This document shows, in pieces, positions 32,115-42,887 of a DNA stretch of 64,000 bases. The notes beneath the pieces were generated by a model. That model ran no database searches, was not told the DNA's origin, and worked only from the letters and a program-made list of their open reading frames with translations. The DNA comes from Phytopythium helicoides (Eukaryota; Oomycota; Peronosporomycetes; Pythiales; Pythiaceae). Position 1 is the first letter of the stretch; each line of letters starts with the position of its first letter. The translations under genes were made by a program, and so were the position numbers. The stretch is from the NCBI GenBank assembly GCA_024867545.1, contig JANFNE010000005.1, positions 1,550,001-1,614,000 of the forward strand, given 5' to 3'.

Positions 32115-34095
32115 TCAAGGATGAACGAGCTGCGCCTGCTGTTGCTGAAGCTGTTGGGCGATCTCTTGCGCGTGCTTGGCGCAGTGTCCGTTCTTCTGCG
32201 CCCACTTCGTACAGTTCGGGTACTCGCATCGCTTGCCGCCACCATGGCCGCGGCAAAAGCCACCCGATTGACAGCTCTTTGTGCATCCTTCAAACTTGCA
32301 GCGCACGCCGCCGCCATGTTGCTTGCAGAGCCCTCGAGACTGTGCAGTCTTTGGGCACCCTTCCACGTTGCAGGGCTTGCCACCGCCGTGAGCGATGCAT
32401 AGATGGCCAGTTTGGGCACTCTTCATACACCCTTCGACCTTGCAACGCCGACCGCCACCGTGAAGCTTGCACATCCCCTTGACTCTTGCAGGGTGGTTGC
32501 AACCCAACGCCGAGCATATTTGAACGGTTCCGTCCGCCTTGAGCTGGGGTTGCTGCTTGTTCTGTCCGGCACGCATTGTGTGCTGTTGCTGTGACGGCTT
32601 CTGAGGCAGCATGGCAGGCGGCAGCATCATGGAGGTGAACTGACCGTTGTTCATTGCGTAGCCGCTCGGATTGAGCATCATATTCTGCTGCATCAGCGCA
32701 GACTGGTACATCTGGCTGTACTGCTGCTGCTGCTGCTGTTGCTGCTGCTTGTGCTGCTGCTCCTGCCGCATGAGTTGCTGCTGCAAGAGCTGTTGCTGAG
32801 TCTGGATAGGGTCCACCTTGACCTGGTCCATGCCCTGGAAAGTCATCCCTTGACCCATCATATCCACAGGAGGTAGAGAGCTGCTTGGGGTACCCATCGG
32901 CGCACTGGGATACATTCCATGCATCGTGCTTTGGTCGAGCACTTGTCCATACGACTGGTACCCCGGTCCACTCGGTGTCATATTGCCATTGTTGATCTCG
33001 TTGTAAATCGATCGAGACGGGTTGAGCAGTGTTTGCGTGTCGACAAAGCCGAGGGAGCTCGAGCCGCTCTGCGCAGGTGGCATCGACGCTGACTGGCTGG
33101 TTGGTGCAGCGCTGGTAGACGCCGCAGAACTCGTTGATCCCCCATGGTAGTCCAACAAATTATCCAGGTTGTCGACTTGCACTACGTCTTCGCCACCATA
33201 GTCTTCGTTGTCGTACGCAACGTCTGTCTCAATCGATTCGAGAGTCTTCGCCAGATGCTGGAAGCGGAAGCTGTCTTGGCTGGTCATGGGCTTTTGGATT
33301 GCTTGGTTCGACGTCGCGTTCAGCATTGCCTGAATGATCTCGAAGCTCGTTGTCCGCATACCCATGTTGGATTGACCACCTGCGCTACCTGGGGCCGCGC
33401 TCGATGCGCCGGGGTTCATCATGAACGACCGCATTAGCTGCAGACTCGACAAGCGCTGCAGATTGCCGTTCTCCGCGTCCTTGTACACCTGCGTGAGCGG
33501 CTCGGGGGTATTGCTGGCAAATGAGTTGTCAATAAAGCTCAGGAGGTGGCGCAGGCTCTCCTTCTTCTCCGTCATGGTGAAGTCGTTCGAGCTCAGCAGG
33601 CTCTTGAGTGTGGGCTTGGCGCCTGCAGCAGCTCCATCGTCGCCTCCGTTGGCGCGGTTCTTGACCTCGGAGCTGAGCAGGAAGCTGCCGCCGCTCGAGT
33701 TCATGACGCGCGAGGACGGCGGCTGCTGATCCAGCAGGCACGCGAGCACGTCCTGGATGGACGCCTCGCGGTGGAGCGGGGAGCGGAAGTCTACGCTGGC
33801 CTCTCCGCTGGCGGTATTGGTGGCGAGGCGCGCTTCTGCGCCGTCGAGGTTGGTTTTGGCGAGCTCGGTCTTGACCATGTTGAGGTCGCTGCCCGTCATG
33901 GCGACAGGGCGTGTTGGTGGCGGCTGCCGTCTTGACGCGCACCTTCATCTGCTCCCAATTGGCGAGCTGTTGCGGCGAGAAGAACGACGTGTCCACGCAC
34001 TCCATCATGCTGACAAGCAGCTCGGCGTTGATGCCGGGCATGGGCGTGGCGCCCTCGCTCGTCGCGGGGCTGGCCGCCACTTGGTTCTGCGCCAT
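32115..34095 (-). CDS. WRKY19-like protein with five C-x4-C-x9-C-x2-H repeats, Gln-rich
   Basis: ATG 34095 (MAQNQVAASPATSEGATPMP) opens an N-terminal part with LLVSMMECVDTSFFSPQQLA; a one-base change at the GGG run 33907-33909 leads into PVAMTGSDLNMVKTELAKTN. The middle is Ser/Asn/Gln-rich with an acidic segment (ETDVAYDNEDYGGEDVVQVD) and long Gln tracts (32.7-32.8 kb), like a transcriptional activation region. The C-terminus has five tandem 22-25-residue units, e.g. CKVEGCMKSAQTGHLCIAHG and CNVEGCPKTAQSRGLCKQHG, each C-x4-C-x9-C-x2-H followed by GGG except the last. This repeat is annotated as WRKY19-like zinc finger in oomycetes and plants, although no WRKYGQK peptide is present. A DNA-binding regulator is likely but inferred. 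Confidence 0.78.
32717..32816. repeat. CTG/TTG (CAG/CAA) tract encoding poly-Gln
   Basis: A dense run of CTG, TTG and CTC triplets on the + strand codes on the minus strand for Q-rich sequence with occasional H, L and M in the WRKY19-like protein. The purest part is 32722-32747, about nine Gln codons. Confidence 0.8.
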
Positions 34096-34964
34096 ATCAG
34101 GCGGGTTCAACTCTCGAGATCTCGGGCTCTACGCGGCGCCGGACTCTCGGACCGGTGGCGATCGCGAGCGGGAGAGCGTGCGCGTCTCACGGAGTGGCGC
34201 GCGGGGGCGGCGGGCGCGCGGGGAGGCGCGCAGCGGGCGGGGAGCGCGGGCGTCGGCCGGCGGCGGCGCCTTGAGGTTTCCTCGCGAATGCGGTTTCTTC
34301 CGCCTTTCAGGAAGAGGAGGGGGCCGAAATCTGGCGTGGGCCACGCCACGCATGTCGCATACCGCGTGCCATCAACAGATTGTATGGCATACAGAGGCCG
34401 AGAGGGTCGGCGTCAGTACCCACTTGACCCGGTTGCAGCGGTCGGGAGGGCCCTCTGCCGTCGTCACTGCACGACGTGGCGCTGCTGCTGCCGCTAGATG
34501 AAGCAGAGGATCGTGAGGTTCTCGGCAGAGCCAGGCGAGGCCGTGGCGGGGCCGTGCGGAGGCCAGTGTGGCAGCCGTGGAGTTCGGCTGGACTCGGCAT
34601 CATCAACATCGGGCTCGGCCGACTTGTTGATGGAGGGTTCAACATGAGTGTGCCGCGTCTGGACGCGTCCAGTTGTCTCACACACGTGAGCGGGATCGGC
34701 CCTAGGCTCTGCACCGAGCTTTTGCATTTGGCGAGGCAGGCAATGTGTTGTGCACTATCCACCGGGATGTGGAGAGTTGCTCAGAGCCATCGAATTGGGC
34801 AAGGGAGCTGGTTGAAGCCCTGTAGCGCAGCGAGATTGATTTTGCCTTGCGCGACCGCGATCGTCCGCACGAGAGGCCGATGTTGCTGCCTGTGTCGATG
34901 GTCCAAAATCGCCCCAAACTATATTTGCTCTGCTGTGTGTGTTCTGAGCAAAACAGTTGGTCGC
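34096..34964. other. divergent intergenic region, GC-rich
   Basis: It lies between the zinc-repeat gene (-) and the TBC gene (+). 34,190-34,270 is very GC-rich (CGCGGGGAGGCGCGC). Open frames through it on the + strand continue into the TBC exon but show no conserved residues before 34,965, so a longer N-terminus is possible but unsupported. Confidence 0.45.
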
Positions 34965-36220
34965 ATGGTGAGCTTCATGGAGCGAAGTCCAGGATGCGGT
35001 CGACCTACCACCACAGCCAACAATGAGCGAGTGTTGACCCCTCCTCAGTCGAATGAATCACCAGATGACAGTTGTGAGCTTAGTGGTGGCCCACTGGATT
35101 GCCATGGCACGAGCAAGTGCGCTCAGCGACTGCCAGGGGTTCTGGACGCGGATCACATCCGAGCCCGCGGACTCCAAGGATACGCCGACAGTGAGGACAA
35201 CAGTGCATTCTATCGACCGACAACGTGGCGACTGCTACTTGGAGTGCTGAGTAATGAGGTAGAGCAAACTGATCATCTCCACACGAAGCGCTCGCAGTAC
35301 AGGGAATGGAAGCGAGAGTTCTGGGGACCTCGCCACGACCCAGACAACGATACTAGCGACTTCGCGCTTGTCAAGGAAATTGAAAAGGTAACAGTCAATG
35401 CGACTGCAGCAATGTCATCGCATCATAGGCGTGACGATATCTTTTCTTGATGCAGGACATTTGCAGGACGAGGAGTGAGCTTACGTTCTTCGTTATCGGA
35501 GGTGTAGCCCACCAGTGGATGCTTCGGATCCTCTTTATCCACGCCAAACTCCACCCAGACGTCGGCTACATCCAGGGCATGAACGAGATTCTGGTCCCGC
35601 TGCTCTTTGTGTACGGCAATGACAGCCGCGATGAGTGGGTGACACACGCCGAGGCAGATGCGTTCACCTCGTTTAGCTCCATCATGGCGTCCATGAAGCC
35701 ATTGTATGCACCCTCACCCTCGAATCCAACCAAGAGCGGCGTCGAGATCCAAATGAGCCGCCTGATGGCTCTACTTCGGCAGCACGACGCAGTTCTCTGG
35801 CAGCATTTGGTATTGCCTTTCATGCATTCCAGTTTTGTCTTCTGCTGTGATTGGCAGTGACTGACCGTTGTACAATGCGCCGTGCGTCTATCGCAGAACT
35901 CCATTGGAGTCACCCCTGAGCTGTTCACCGTGCGATGGTACATGACTCTCTTGACCCGCGAATTCACGCTCCCCACTACCCTTCGAGTCTGGGACGCTTT
36001 GCTGAGCGACTCCAAGCGCTTCAGCTTCCTACACTACGTCAACTGCGCGATGATCCGCTGCCGTCGCTCCGAGCTGCTCCGTTGTGGGTTCTCTGCTGCT
36101 GTCAAATGCCTGCAGTCGCCCCCGCCAGAGCCGCTGGACGTCAATGGACTCCTGCTGGACGCTGATCGGATGCGAGCGCGAGACCGAGAGGTTGACCGAT
36201 GCTCTGCCGTGCCCTCGTAG
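34965..36220 (+). CDS. TBC-domain Rab GTPase-activating protein (TBC1D13-like)
   Basis: Three exons: 34965-35387, 35456-35809 and 35897-36220. Exon 1 ends with the start of the TBC domain (FYRPTTWRLLLGVLSNEVEQ, FALVKEIEK). Exon 2 begins DICRTRSELTFF, giving the arginine-finger motif IEKDICRT across the splice. It continues with the glutamine finger in VGYIQGMNEILVPLLFVYG. Exon 3 has NSIGVTPELFTVRWYMTLLT, the F-x-x-RW pattern, and TLPTTLRVWDALLSDSKRF. Both fingers are present, so GAP activity is expected: dual-finger GTP hydrolysis on a Rab. The layout, short with nothing after the domain, is closest to TBC1D13. The protein ends VDRCSAVPS. ATG 34977 is an equally good start. The next gene on the same strand begins 121 bp downstream. 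Confidence 0.85.
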
Positions 36221-36341
36221 CGCCGCGTCGTTCAGCTATCAACTCAAATATCCCAAAGTGCTGTACCGTTGGTTCTGTCTAGATTGGTTGCTGGGTGGTC
36301 TCATTTTCCAAGCGCTGCGTCAGACTTGGCGCTGGACCGCC

Positions 36342-37663
36342 ATGCCGGACGAGGAGCCCCACGTTTTGCTCTACTTCGATGTCAACAAGGTCAGCAGCCT
36401 GCCGCTGCGTGCCCTCCATGTCCTCGGCGTCCTGTCTGACCTCCTGCCGTGCGTGGCGAGCAGACCGTCATCATGCACGACCCCGTGCAGGGCAAAGACC
36501 TGGCCAACATCCTCAACGACCTGCTGACGGAGCGCGCGTTCGGGGCAGTGACCGGCGAGGGCGAGGACGCCCAATGGCAGTGGAACGGCAAGGCGGCACT
36601 CTCACACGCTCCAGACTCGCACGGCCCGCTCGAAGTCTCGTTCGGCGCGTTCCTCCGTGCCAAGGTGAGCACGCATGTGCACGAACAAATGCACGAGGGT
36701 GGCATAGGACTCACTTCCTTCAGGCAGTTCCCAACGTCCAAGGACCCGGTGATTGCAAAGCATCACAAGAAGGTGCGAAAGGTGTTGCGCCAAGATTTCA
36801 CGTCACCCGGGAACGCTGGTCATGGGCTTGCGGCGGAGCACGCGTTGCTGCTGGAGAGGCTCGAGCTGCCACCATTGCGTGAAGGCGACGAGGAGCTTGT
36901 GGCACGTGCAGGTCTCGACGAATCGAACTATTTCTTCATCGTGCCGGCGTTTTTCCGCCTCATTGAGTGGCTGCACGCGCGTGGCACTAAGTTCAATATC
37001 ATCTTCCGCACGTACGGGGATGACCTGCACCGGATCGCTCAAGAATTCAACAGCTTTTGCGAGGGCAAGCACCCATTCTTCCCCTCTGTGGCCATGGACG
37101 GCTCTAGTGGAAGTGTTGACCGCCGCGTGCACTTGTCGACTCCACGTGAGGAAGCACCGAAGTTCGGGACATTTTACCGCGCCGACGGGTACACTGCGCT
37201 CATCATGGGGACGTTCGAGCAGCCTCGCAAAGATGAAGACATGTTTCTCGACGCATCCTTTTACTACCAACGCCACCCACAGGCTCAAATCATTGAGAGT
37301 ATTCCTGCCATCCACGACTTCCTCACTCATGAATGGCGTGAGTCACAGACGACGCTAGCCATCCGCGACTTTTACCCGTACTGGTTTCGCCATTGCGAGG
37401 ACGCTACGGCTGGGAAGTTACTCACCCTCGACGAAGAAGATCCCCGCGTCCACGCTATCTTCTTTGACGACAACGTGCTAGCCCACGATGCTCACATCGT
37501 CGACGCGCGAAGTGCCCGAGACGGCTCAGCGGTCCCGTTCTCACGAACCAAGGACATCAATCTCATGCGAGTTGAACCATTGGACGTCATCCGGAGCGAC
37601 GACTACTTTATTGGTCGATTCCAACAAGCACGAGCTAACGTCAAGCACAGAGGCGTGATGTAG
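36342..37663 (+). CDS. conserved HAD-like protein, function unknown
   Basis: Exon 1 (36342-36389) encodes MPDEEPHVLLYFDVNK; a GTCAGC donor joins to 36464 (TVIMHDPVQGKDLANILNDL). The rest is one exon. The N-terminal LLYFDVNKT resembles HAD motif I (hhhhDxNxT). A later NIIFRTYGDDL supplies a motif-II-like Thr, and the C-terminal DPRVHAIFFDDN an acidic motif-IV-like pair. Other conserved-looking blocks are FFIVPAFFRLIEWLH, FGTFYRADGYTALIMG, RDFYPYWFRHCEDATAGKLL and DDYFIGRFQQA. I infer a HAD-superfamily fold of a protist-type family, but motif I has DxN where phosphatases have DxD. 36665-36723 has perfect GT..AG ends but removing it breaks the frame, so I read through it. It is convergent with PPIL4, 97 bp apart. 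Confidence 0.6.
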
Positions 37664-37760
37664 AAAGCGAACAAATCGAAGCACTTGAATGTAGCATGGT
37701 TGCATCTGGCAGGTTCTCATTATTCCGTTATGCGCTTGTCTAACTACCGGCAATCTGGCG

Positions 37761-39290
37761 CTACGAATGATGAGAACGATGACGGCTAGAGTCTCGTCCT
37801 CGGCTATAGCTGCAGCTGCGGCTGCGCTTCCTAGAGTGCCTTTCCTTGTCTCGACTGTCACGGCTGTCACGGTCACGGTGCTTTGAATCACGGTCACGGT
37901 GCCTGGAGCCATGGTATTTCGAGTCACGATCCTGGCTGGCACGATCGCGCCGACGACGATCAGGACTCGGGCTACGGTGCCTTCGCTCTCGTGCGCGGCT
38001 CCGACTGCGACTGCGATTCCGATCACTCCGCTTGCCATCGTCCCGATGCGACCTTCGTGTTCGCTCTGGGGACCGGCTCCGCTTTTTGTCGGTGCCTCCA
38101 CGGCGAGACTTTCTGCCATCATCTTCGTCAACAAGATCAAAATCTCCTCCACTACCATGCGAACCAAATCCGTGCTTCGACTTCAAACGAAGATTTCCTC
38201 CCACGTCTTGACCACCAAAAAGTCTGCCTTTTGTTCCATTCCCTCGCTTCTCGTTAGCATACGGGTCTCCATCGCTCTTGCTGTGCTTTTCCCACGGCCG
38301 CCGAGAAAATTTGTTCCACAGTTTGGACACAGACTGGCTGAAGTCGACTTTGATTCGGCGGTCGTCCAGCAGTACATTATTCATCTTGATATATGCTTCT
38401 TCGCAATGGCGTTTGTCCTCAAACTCGACAAACGCAAAGCAGAGCGAATCGCCAGTCTTGTAGTCCCGGATAACCTGAGCCTTGCAGGGACCGAACCGAC
38501 AAAATGCCATGTCTAAATCACTGCTTTCAGTCACTGGATTCAGTTTGCACACAAACAGCACTTCTTCAGGTGGCTTGACGTCCGCGTCCGGAATGTCGCC
38601 AATCATTTCGAGCACCACTGCTCGCGACTTGGCCTCCTTCTCGCGCAGTGACTGCTCAATTTCCTGCTCTGTACGTCCATCGTTCTCATCTAGCTTCTCG
38701 TCTGCAGCAAGCCGGGGCTCTACTTGCTCCTCTGCTGGTCGGTCGCGCTTGGGCGACTCGTCTGGGATCTCTAGCCCCTCGGGATCTGGAAACGGGTCCT
38801 CCAAAATGTACGTGTGCTTGATGCGCACATCCTGGTATGGGCGGTAGTCCTTGTCGACGAACAGCTCGTTGATCTTGTCGAGCACATCCATGCCCTCTGC
38901 GATCTCTCCGAAGATGGTGTGCTTCCCGTCGAGGTACTCGAGGTCGTCTGCGCGCGTAGTGATGTAGAACTGCGACGCGTTGAGGTTGGGTCCGGCCGAG
39001 GCCATGCCCACGAGCCCCTTGCGGTCGTGCGTGAGCTCTGCACGGATCTCATCCTCGAAGAAGCGCGCCTGCTCTCCGTAGAGCAAGCCGTAGACGGACG
39101 ATCCACCCGAGCCCGTGGCCGTCGGGTCGCCCGCCTGCACCATGAAGTTCTCCTGCACGTTGAAGAACAGGTTGCCGTTGTAGTACTTGGCCTTGCACAG
39201 CTTGAGGAAGTTCTTGCTGGCCAGCGGGCATGCGTCCACGAACAGGTCGACCACGAGCTCGCCCAGCGTCGTCTCCAGCAGCACCGACAT
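37761..39290 (-). CDS. PPIL4: cyclophilin-type prolyl isomerase with RRM and RS tail (PPIL4)
   Basis: A single exon of 509 residues from ATG 39290: [20 protein letters not shown] begins the cyclophilin domain, as in PPIL4. It holds [39 protein letters not shown] and [20 protein letters not shown]. Several CypA catalytic residues differ (FNVQ for FHR), as is usual in PPIL4, so isomerase activity is doubtful. An acidic/Lys linker leads to an RRM ([23 protein letters not shown]1-like [29 protein letters not shown]). The C-terminal 130 residues are RS/RD/RH-rich with many dipeptides. PPIL4-type proteins are nuclear spliceosome-associated factors. No frame breaks; the longer upstream frame has no homologous residues. 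Confidence 0.9.
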   Translation of the reverse strand: MSVLLETTLGELVVDLFVDACPLASKNFLKLCKAKYYNGNLFFNVQENFMVQAGDPTATGSGGSSVYGLLYGEQARFFEDEIRAELTHDRKGLVGMASAGPNLNASQFYITTRADDLEYLDGKHTIFGEIAEGMDVLDKINELFVDKDYRPYQDVRIKHTYILEDPFPDPEGLEIPDESPKRDRPAEEQVEPRLAADEKLDENDGRTEQEIEQSLREKEAKSRAVVLEMIGDIPDADVKPPEEVLFVCKLNPVTESSDLDMAFCRFGPCKAQVIRDYKTGDSLCFAFVEFEDKRHCEEAYIKMNNVLLDDRRIKVDFSQSVSKLWNKFSRRPWEKHSKSDGDPYANEKRGNGTKGRLFGGQDVGGNLRLKSKHGFGSHGSGGDFDLVDEDDGRKSRRGGTDKKRSRSPERTRRSHRDDGKRSDRNRSRSRSRARERRHRSPSPDRRRRDRASQDRDSKYHGSRHRDRDSKHRDRDSRDSRDKERHSRKRSRSCSYSRGRDSSRHRSHHS

Positions 39291-39433
39291 GCTTGCCGTC
39301 GATGAGCTTTTCCAGAATGAAGGGGTGGCGGGAAATAACTGCATATGATTGGTGGATATTCTAAAGGAGACCACGCTATTGGTGCAAAACGAAGGTTTCC
39401 CTTTGAGTTTGCCCGAGACAGTCCAGATTGCCA

Positions 39434-42278
39434 TGGCTGCCAACGCGTTCGCGGTGCCGCCGCCGCTCGTGGCCGCGCGGAAGAAGCAGCGCACGGACGA
39501 TGGAGCGGTGCTCGTCTCAGGGAAGGAGGGCTCACTGTGTTACTTCTCGGCGCGGGACTACGCGAGATTCTCGCAGTTTGGCGACGAGGCCGAGGCACGG
39601 AGGTTCCAGCTCGACCAGCAGCAACGACGCACAATCTTGATGGCGGACGTCAAGGCACCGGCTCAAGACGATGCGTCCAAGAGGCTTGGCCACACGGCAG
39701 CGCTCAAGGCCAAGCACACGCTCCACGTGCTCGAGGAGTTCATGCTGAAACGCGCGCCGAGTGGCAGCAACAAACACGGACTCGAGCTGTTCGCGAACGG
39801 CCGTCGCCGCCTGTCGGCAATTCCCATCAGCGATCACGAAGAGTACCTCTCGTTGGTACGGAAAAAGAATGATGCGCTGCAGGTTCGTGCTCTTGCGTCT
39901 GTCGTGCCATTTTGATAAGTCGTTTAATTGCTTTTCTTTTCGTGCAGCGAGGACTCCCAGAGATCTTGGCGCTCACATCAGAAGAAGTGGGTCGACTGCG
40001 AGAGCTGCAAGTGAGAGTAACAGAGGAGCAGGTAAGTATTTGTGATCATGATGGTATCGCCAAGGCGTGTAGTTGATGGATGCTGTTTGCATTGCAGACC
40101 ATTTTTTTCAAGTTATACCAATCAGTGATGGGACCAGTAAGCGCAGAAAACCAGGCAATCGTTCCCTTGTTTGCATCGAGCTGGGTAAGTACAGTACCTA
40201 TTAGCAGTGAATTTCAGGCTTGTAGTTTGAGATCGCTGATCAGAGTTTGTGATATTCTTCTTTGACAAGTTTGACGCCTTTGCCGCAAGGGAAGCCAACG
40301 AAGCGCAGCGCCTGTATCCTCAGTATTTTGAGCCTGCCATTTCGATTCCACTACTAAACGCAGGGAGCGAAGGTCATATCGATGATCAAGCTATAAAGCA
40401 TGTCAGCGAGGTTTTTCGGGCTGGATCCGCGGTGACAATCGAAAAGTCCAAACTAGTCTCTGGCATGTCGATTGGTGAGATGACCAAGTGTGACGAATCG
40501 GCGAGATGGAATTCGCTCGAAACGAGCCACGACCCAATGTCCGTAGATCCACATGCAGAGAGTCTCATGTTGAAGCATAACTGCGAAGTTTCGATATCGT
40601 CTTCAACTCTCCTAGAGTTGTTTGACTTATCCACGTCAAGCCCGGTTTTGGGTGCACCTGTACGTACTATCTTCGTTGTTTCTTGAACCGGTCTCGACTC
40701 ATGGTCTTCTTGGACTTTATTTTCTGTTGTTGTAGGAATGGCGCTGGACAATCCCCGCAAAGATCCGATTTATTGTTGGATCTAATGGCTCCCCGAAGAA
40801 GCTGGTTTACTTAGACCGGGTTCTTCGCGGACGTGACATTAGTTCCCGGGACAAGGTTGCTCTTGCAGGTTTCTCACTGCTTCCCGGCATCTTGAAAGTG
40901 AGTTGCATTGCTTGGAGAAACAGTTTCTCGGTATGACTAACAATCTCTTGTTTACTTGTTTTCAGCCCAGCTCTGAAGCCCAAGGCAAAGGTCAAATCAC
41001 ATACCATGTATGGATAATCGGTGGCAAACGCGTGTTGGTCCGTTCCACCACACGTGCGTGTCTTTTAGAAGAAGGGCTAGACTCAAGCACCTCCGTTAGG
41101 AAGGATAGACTCTCCGAGAACCACGAACGCCTGCCTGCAAATGACAAGGTTGGTACATTTGCAAACGTGAAGACACAACGAGGTGCTCATTGCGTGCGTT
41201 GAAACAGAGACCAGTGGCTTTGAGTCTTTTTGTAAAGCCCGATTACCGTGACTTGGGATTGAAGGAGCAGTTGACCGCTAGCGAGCGGTGTAAATTCTGG
41301 TTGCATTCGTGGCTACGTGGTAATTCTCGTGTAATTGTTGCCCGAGTAGCACCAAAGCAAAATATTGTCTACGAGTGGGAACATTACTCCCTTCAATCAC
41401 TCATTTATGGTCGAGATATTGCAGGAGAAGCTCAGTTTGCGGAGTACTTCAAGTAAGTGAGTGTTTTGATGGATGTGGGGTGATGCAAACAATGGTGCTT
41501 ACTTCGTTTCTTCGTTGTTCTTGTGCAAAACAGTCCAATGAAGAAATTTGAGCTCATCGCCAATCTCCTGGGAAATATGTGTGATATGACACCCGGGACG
41601 TACCTCATACAGCCAAATCTTGTTGACAAGAGGGAGCCAAGACTGGAAATTTTGGCGTCTAGCGCTGATCAGAATCCGATTGGAAGTGACGAGACTGAAT
41701 CACGATTCGATCTCAAGGGGTTTCTGCAACCAAGTGGCAGCAGCAACGAGGATCGAAGAGAGCAGGCACGTATGACCGTTCTTCCCGAGTGGTATCGATA
41801 CGATCGAATTCCGTACACATTTCGAACAGGGATCTACTGTCGCTCGTTTCTGCAAGACGGAACGTGCCCGGCCGTTGGAAGCGGTGAATATTGTGAAGGA
41901 CGTCATATTCGACTTGCTCCAGTAAAAGAAGCTTCGCAGTGGCGCTTTGAGGACTTCACGACGGTTATACGCCGCGGAAAGCATGCTAATCAACGAACCC
42001 GGCCCACTGGACGACCAGCCATTCTTACTCCGTCGTTTCAACTTTGCCCGGGAAAACTTTTGTCGGCTGTAGCAGTCGAGAATCTCCACACTCCAGTAAA
42101 ATGTCCCAAATGGAAAAGTGGAGAGTGCCACCTGCGCCACTTTTCACCGCACGATATCGCTGAGCGAGTCGCTGACGAAGCAGAGCGGAAAGAGCGAACA
42201 AAGCGACGCAATTGGAAGAGTGGGGCTAATTCGAAGCAGATGCATGGACCTAGCGCTAGCGTCGGAGAAGTATCTTAG
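39434..42278 (+). CDS. multi-exon protein with CCCH zinc finger, function unknown
   Basis: ATG 39434 ([20 protein letters not shown]). Exons continue [20 protein letters not shown] (about 39948-40030), [100 protein letters not shown] and the last exon from about 41535. The last exon has [20 protein letters not shown] followed by CEGRH: a C-x8-C-x8-C-x3-H finger. A second block, [13 protein letters not shown], is finger-like but incomplete. The C-terminus is basic ([14 protein letters not shown]). A CCCH finger usually binds RNA. The preceding 700 residues carry a beta-rich region I cannot assign. No introns exceed about 90 nt. Structure is moderately sure; function is unknown. Confidence 0.6.
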
Positions 42279-42322
42279 TACTGAGGTACTAAAATCAAAC
42301 GCCGAAAGTCTAACGCCAATTA

Positions 42323-42712
42323 ATGACAATCAGTTGGAAAGAAGCGAAAAAGCATTTTGGTGAGCTCTCCAAACTGACATTTCTGGGTGACAACCGGCTT
42401 GGGAAGGTCGCTAACCCTTATTTTCCGCGGCCAGACGACTCGGCATTCCATGCGCTGGTTCACCAGTTGGAGCATGACAGAGTCGTCGACAGCGCAGTGT
42501 TCATTCAGTTGGACTCCCCCACCAGAGCGCAGACTCACGGAGGATGGCGAAAGCTAACATGCGAAGGACGTTTAGCCACAGCGCACGACAGAGCCAACAG
42601 AGACGGCGATGACGAAGGAAATGATGGAGACGACGGAGATGATGGAAATGAGGACGATGAGGGAGACGGCAGAGCCGCTGAGAGCGAGTCATGGCAGAAA
42701 ACGATCTGGTAG
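42323..42712 (+). CDS. small ORF with acidic low-complexity tail
   Basis: 129 codons from ATG 42323 (MTISWKEAKKHFGELSKLTF) to TAG 42710-42712, ending with an Asp/Gly/Glu/Asn run (DDGNEDDEGDGRAAESESW). It begins 44 bp after the stop of the CCCH gene and in another frame, so it may be that gene's true C-terminus after an indel, an independent small gene, or nothing. The acidic stretch comes from a GAC/GAT/GGA-rich repeat at 42600-42670. No homology recognised. Confidence 0.3.
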   Translation: MTISWKEAKKHFGELSKLTFLGDNRLGKVANPYFPRPDDSAFHALVHQLEHDRVVDSAVFIQLDSPTRAQTHGGWRKLTCEGRLATAHDRANRDGDDEGNDGDDGDDGNEDDEGDGRAAESESWQKTIW

Positions 42713-42887
42713 CCTTCTACAAGCAAACATTCTCCTTGCGAGCGGTTAATCACTGGAATGTTGAATGCCTCGAAAACATCAGATCATTCAACAGCTGGAT
42801 GCTTCGAGTAACAAGCCTCAGGATGCAGCGTCAAAATGCAAGCCACAACTCAACGCCTTGGTTGTGAAAGGGAATAAGTTCTGACAT

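Noticed and set aside
32115..34095. true WRKY transcription factor
   Set aside because: No WRKYGQK-like peptide; only the C-x4-C-x9-C-x2-H repeats shared with proteins so named.
36665..36723. 59-nt segment with perfect GTGAGC..TTCAG intron ends
   Set aside because: Removing it destroys the frame of the HAD-like protein, and reading through gives a continuous conserved-looking protein; still possible as an alternative intron.
38771..39634. 287-codon Arg/Ser/Thr-rich frame on the - strand
   Set aside because: It overlaps the PPIL4 cyclophilin domain in another frame; the composition is typical of a shifted frame.
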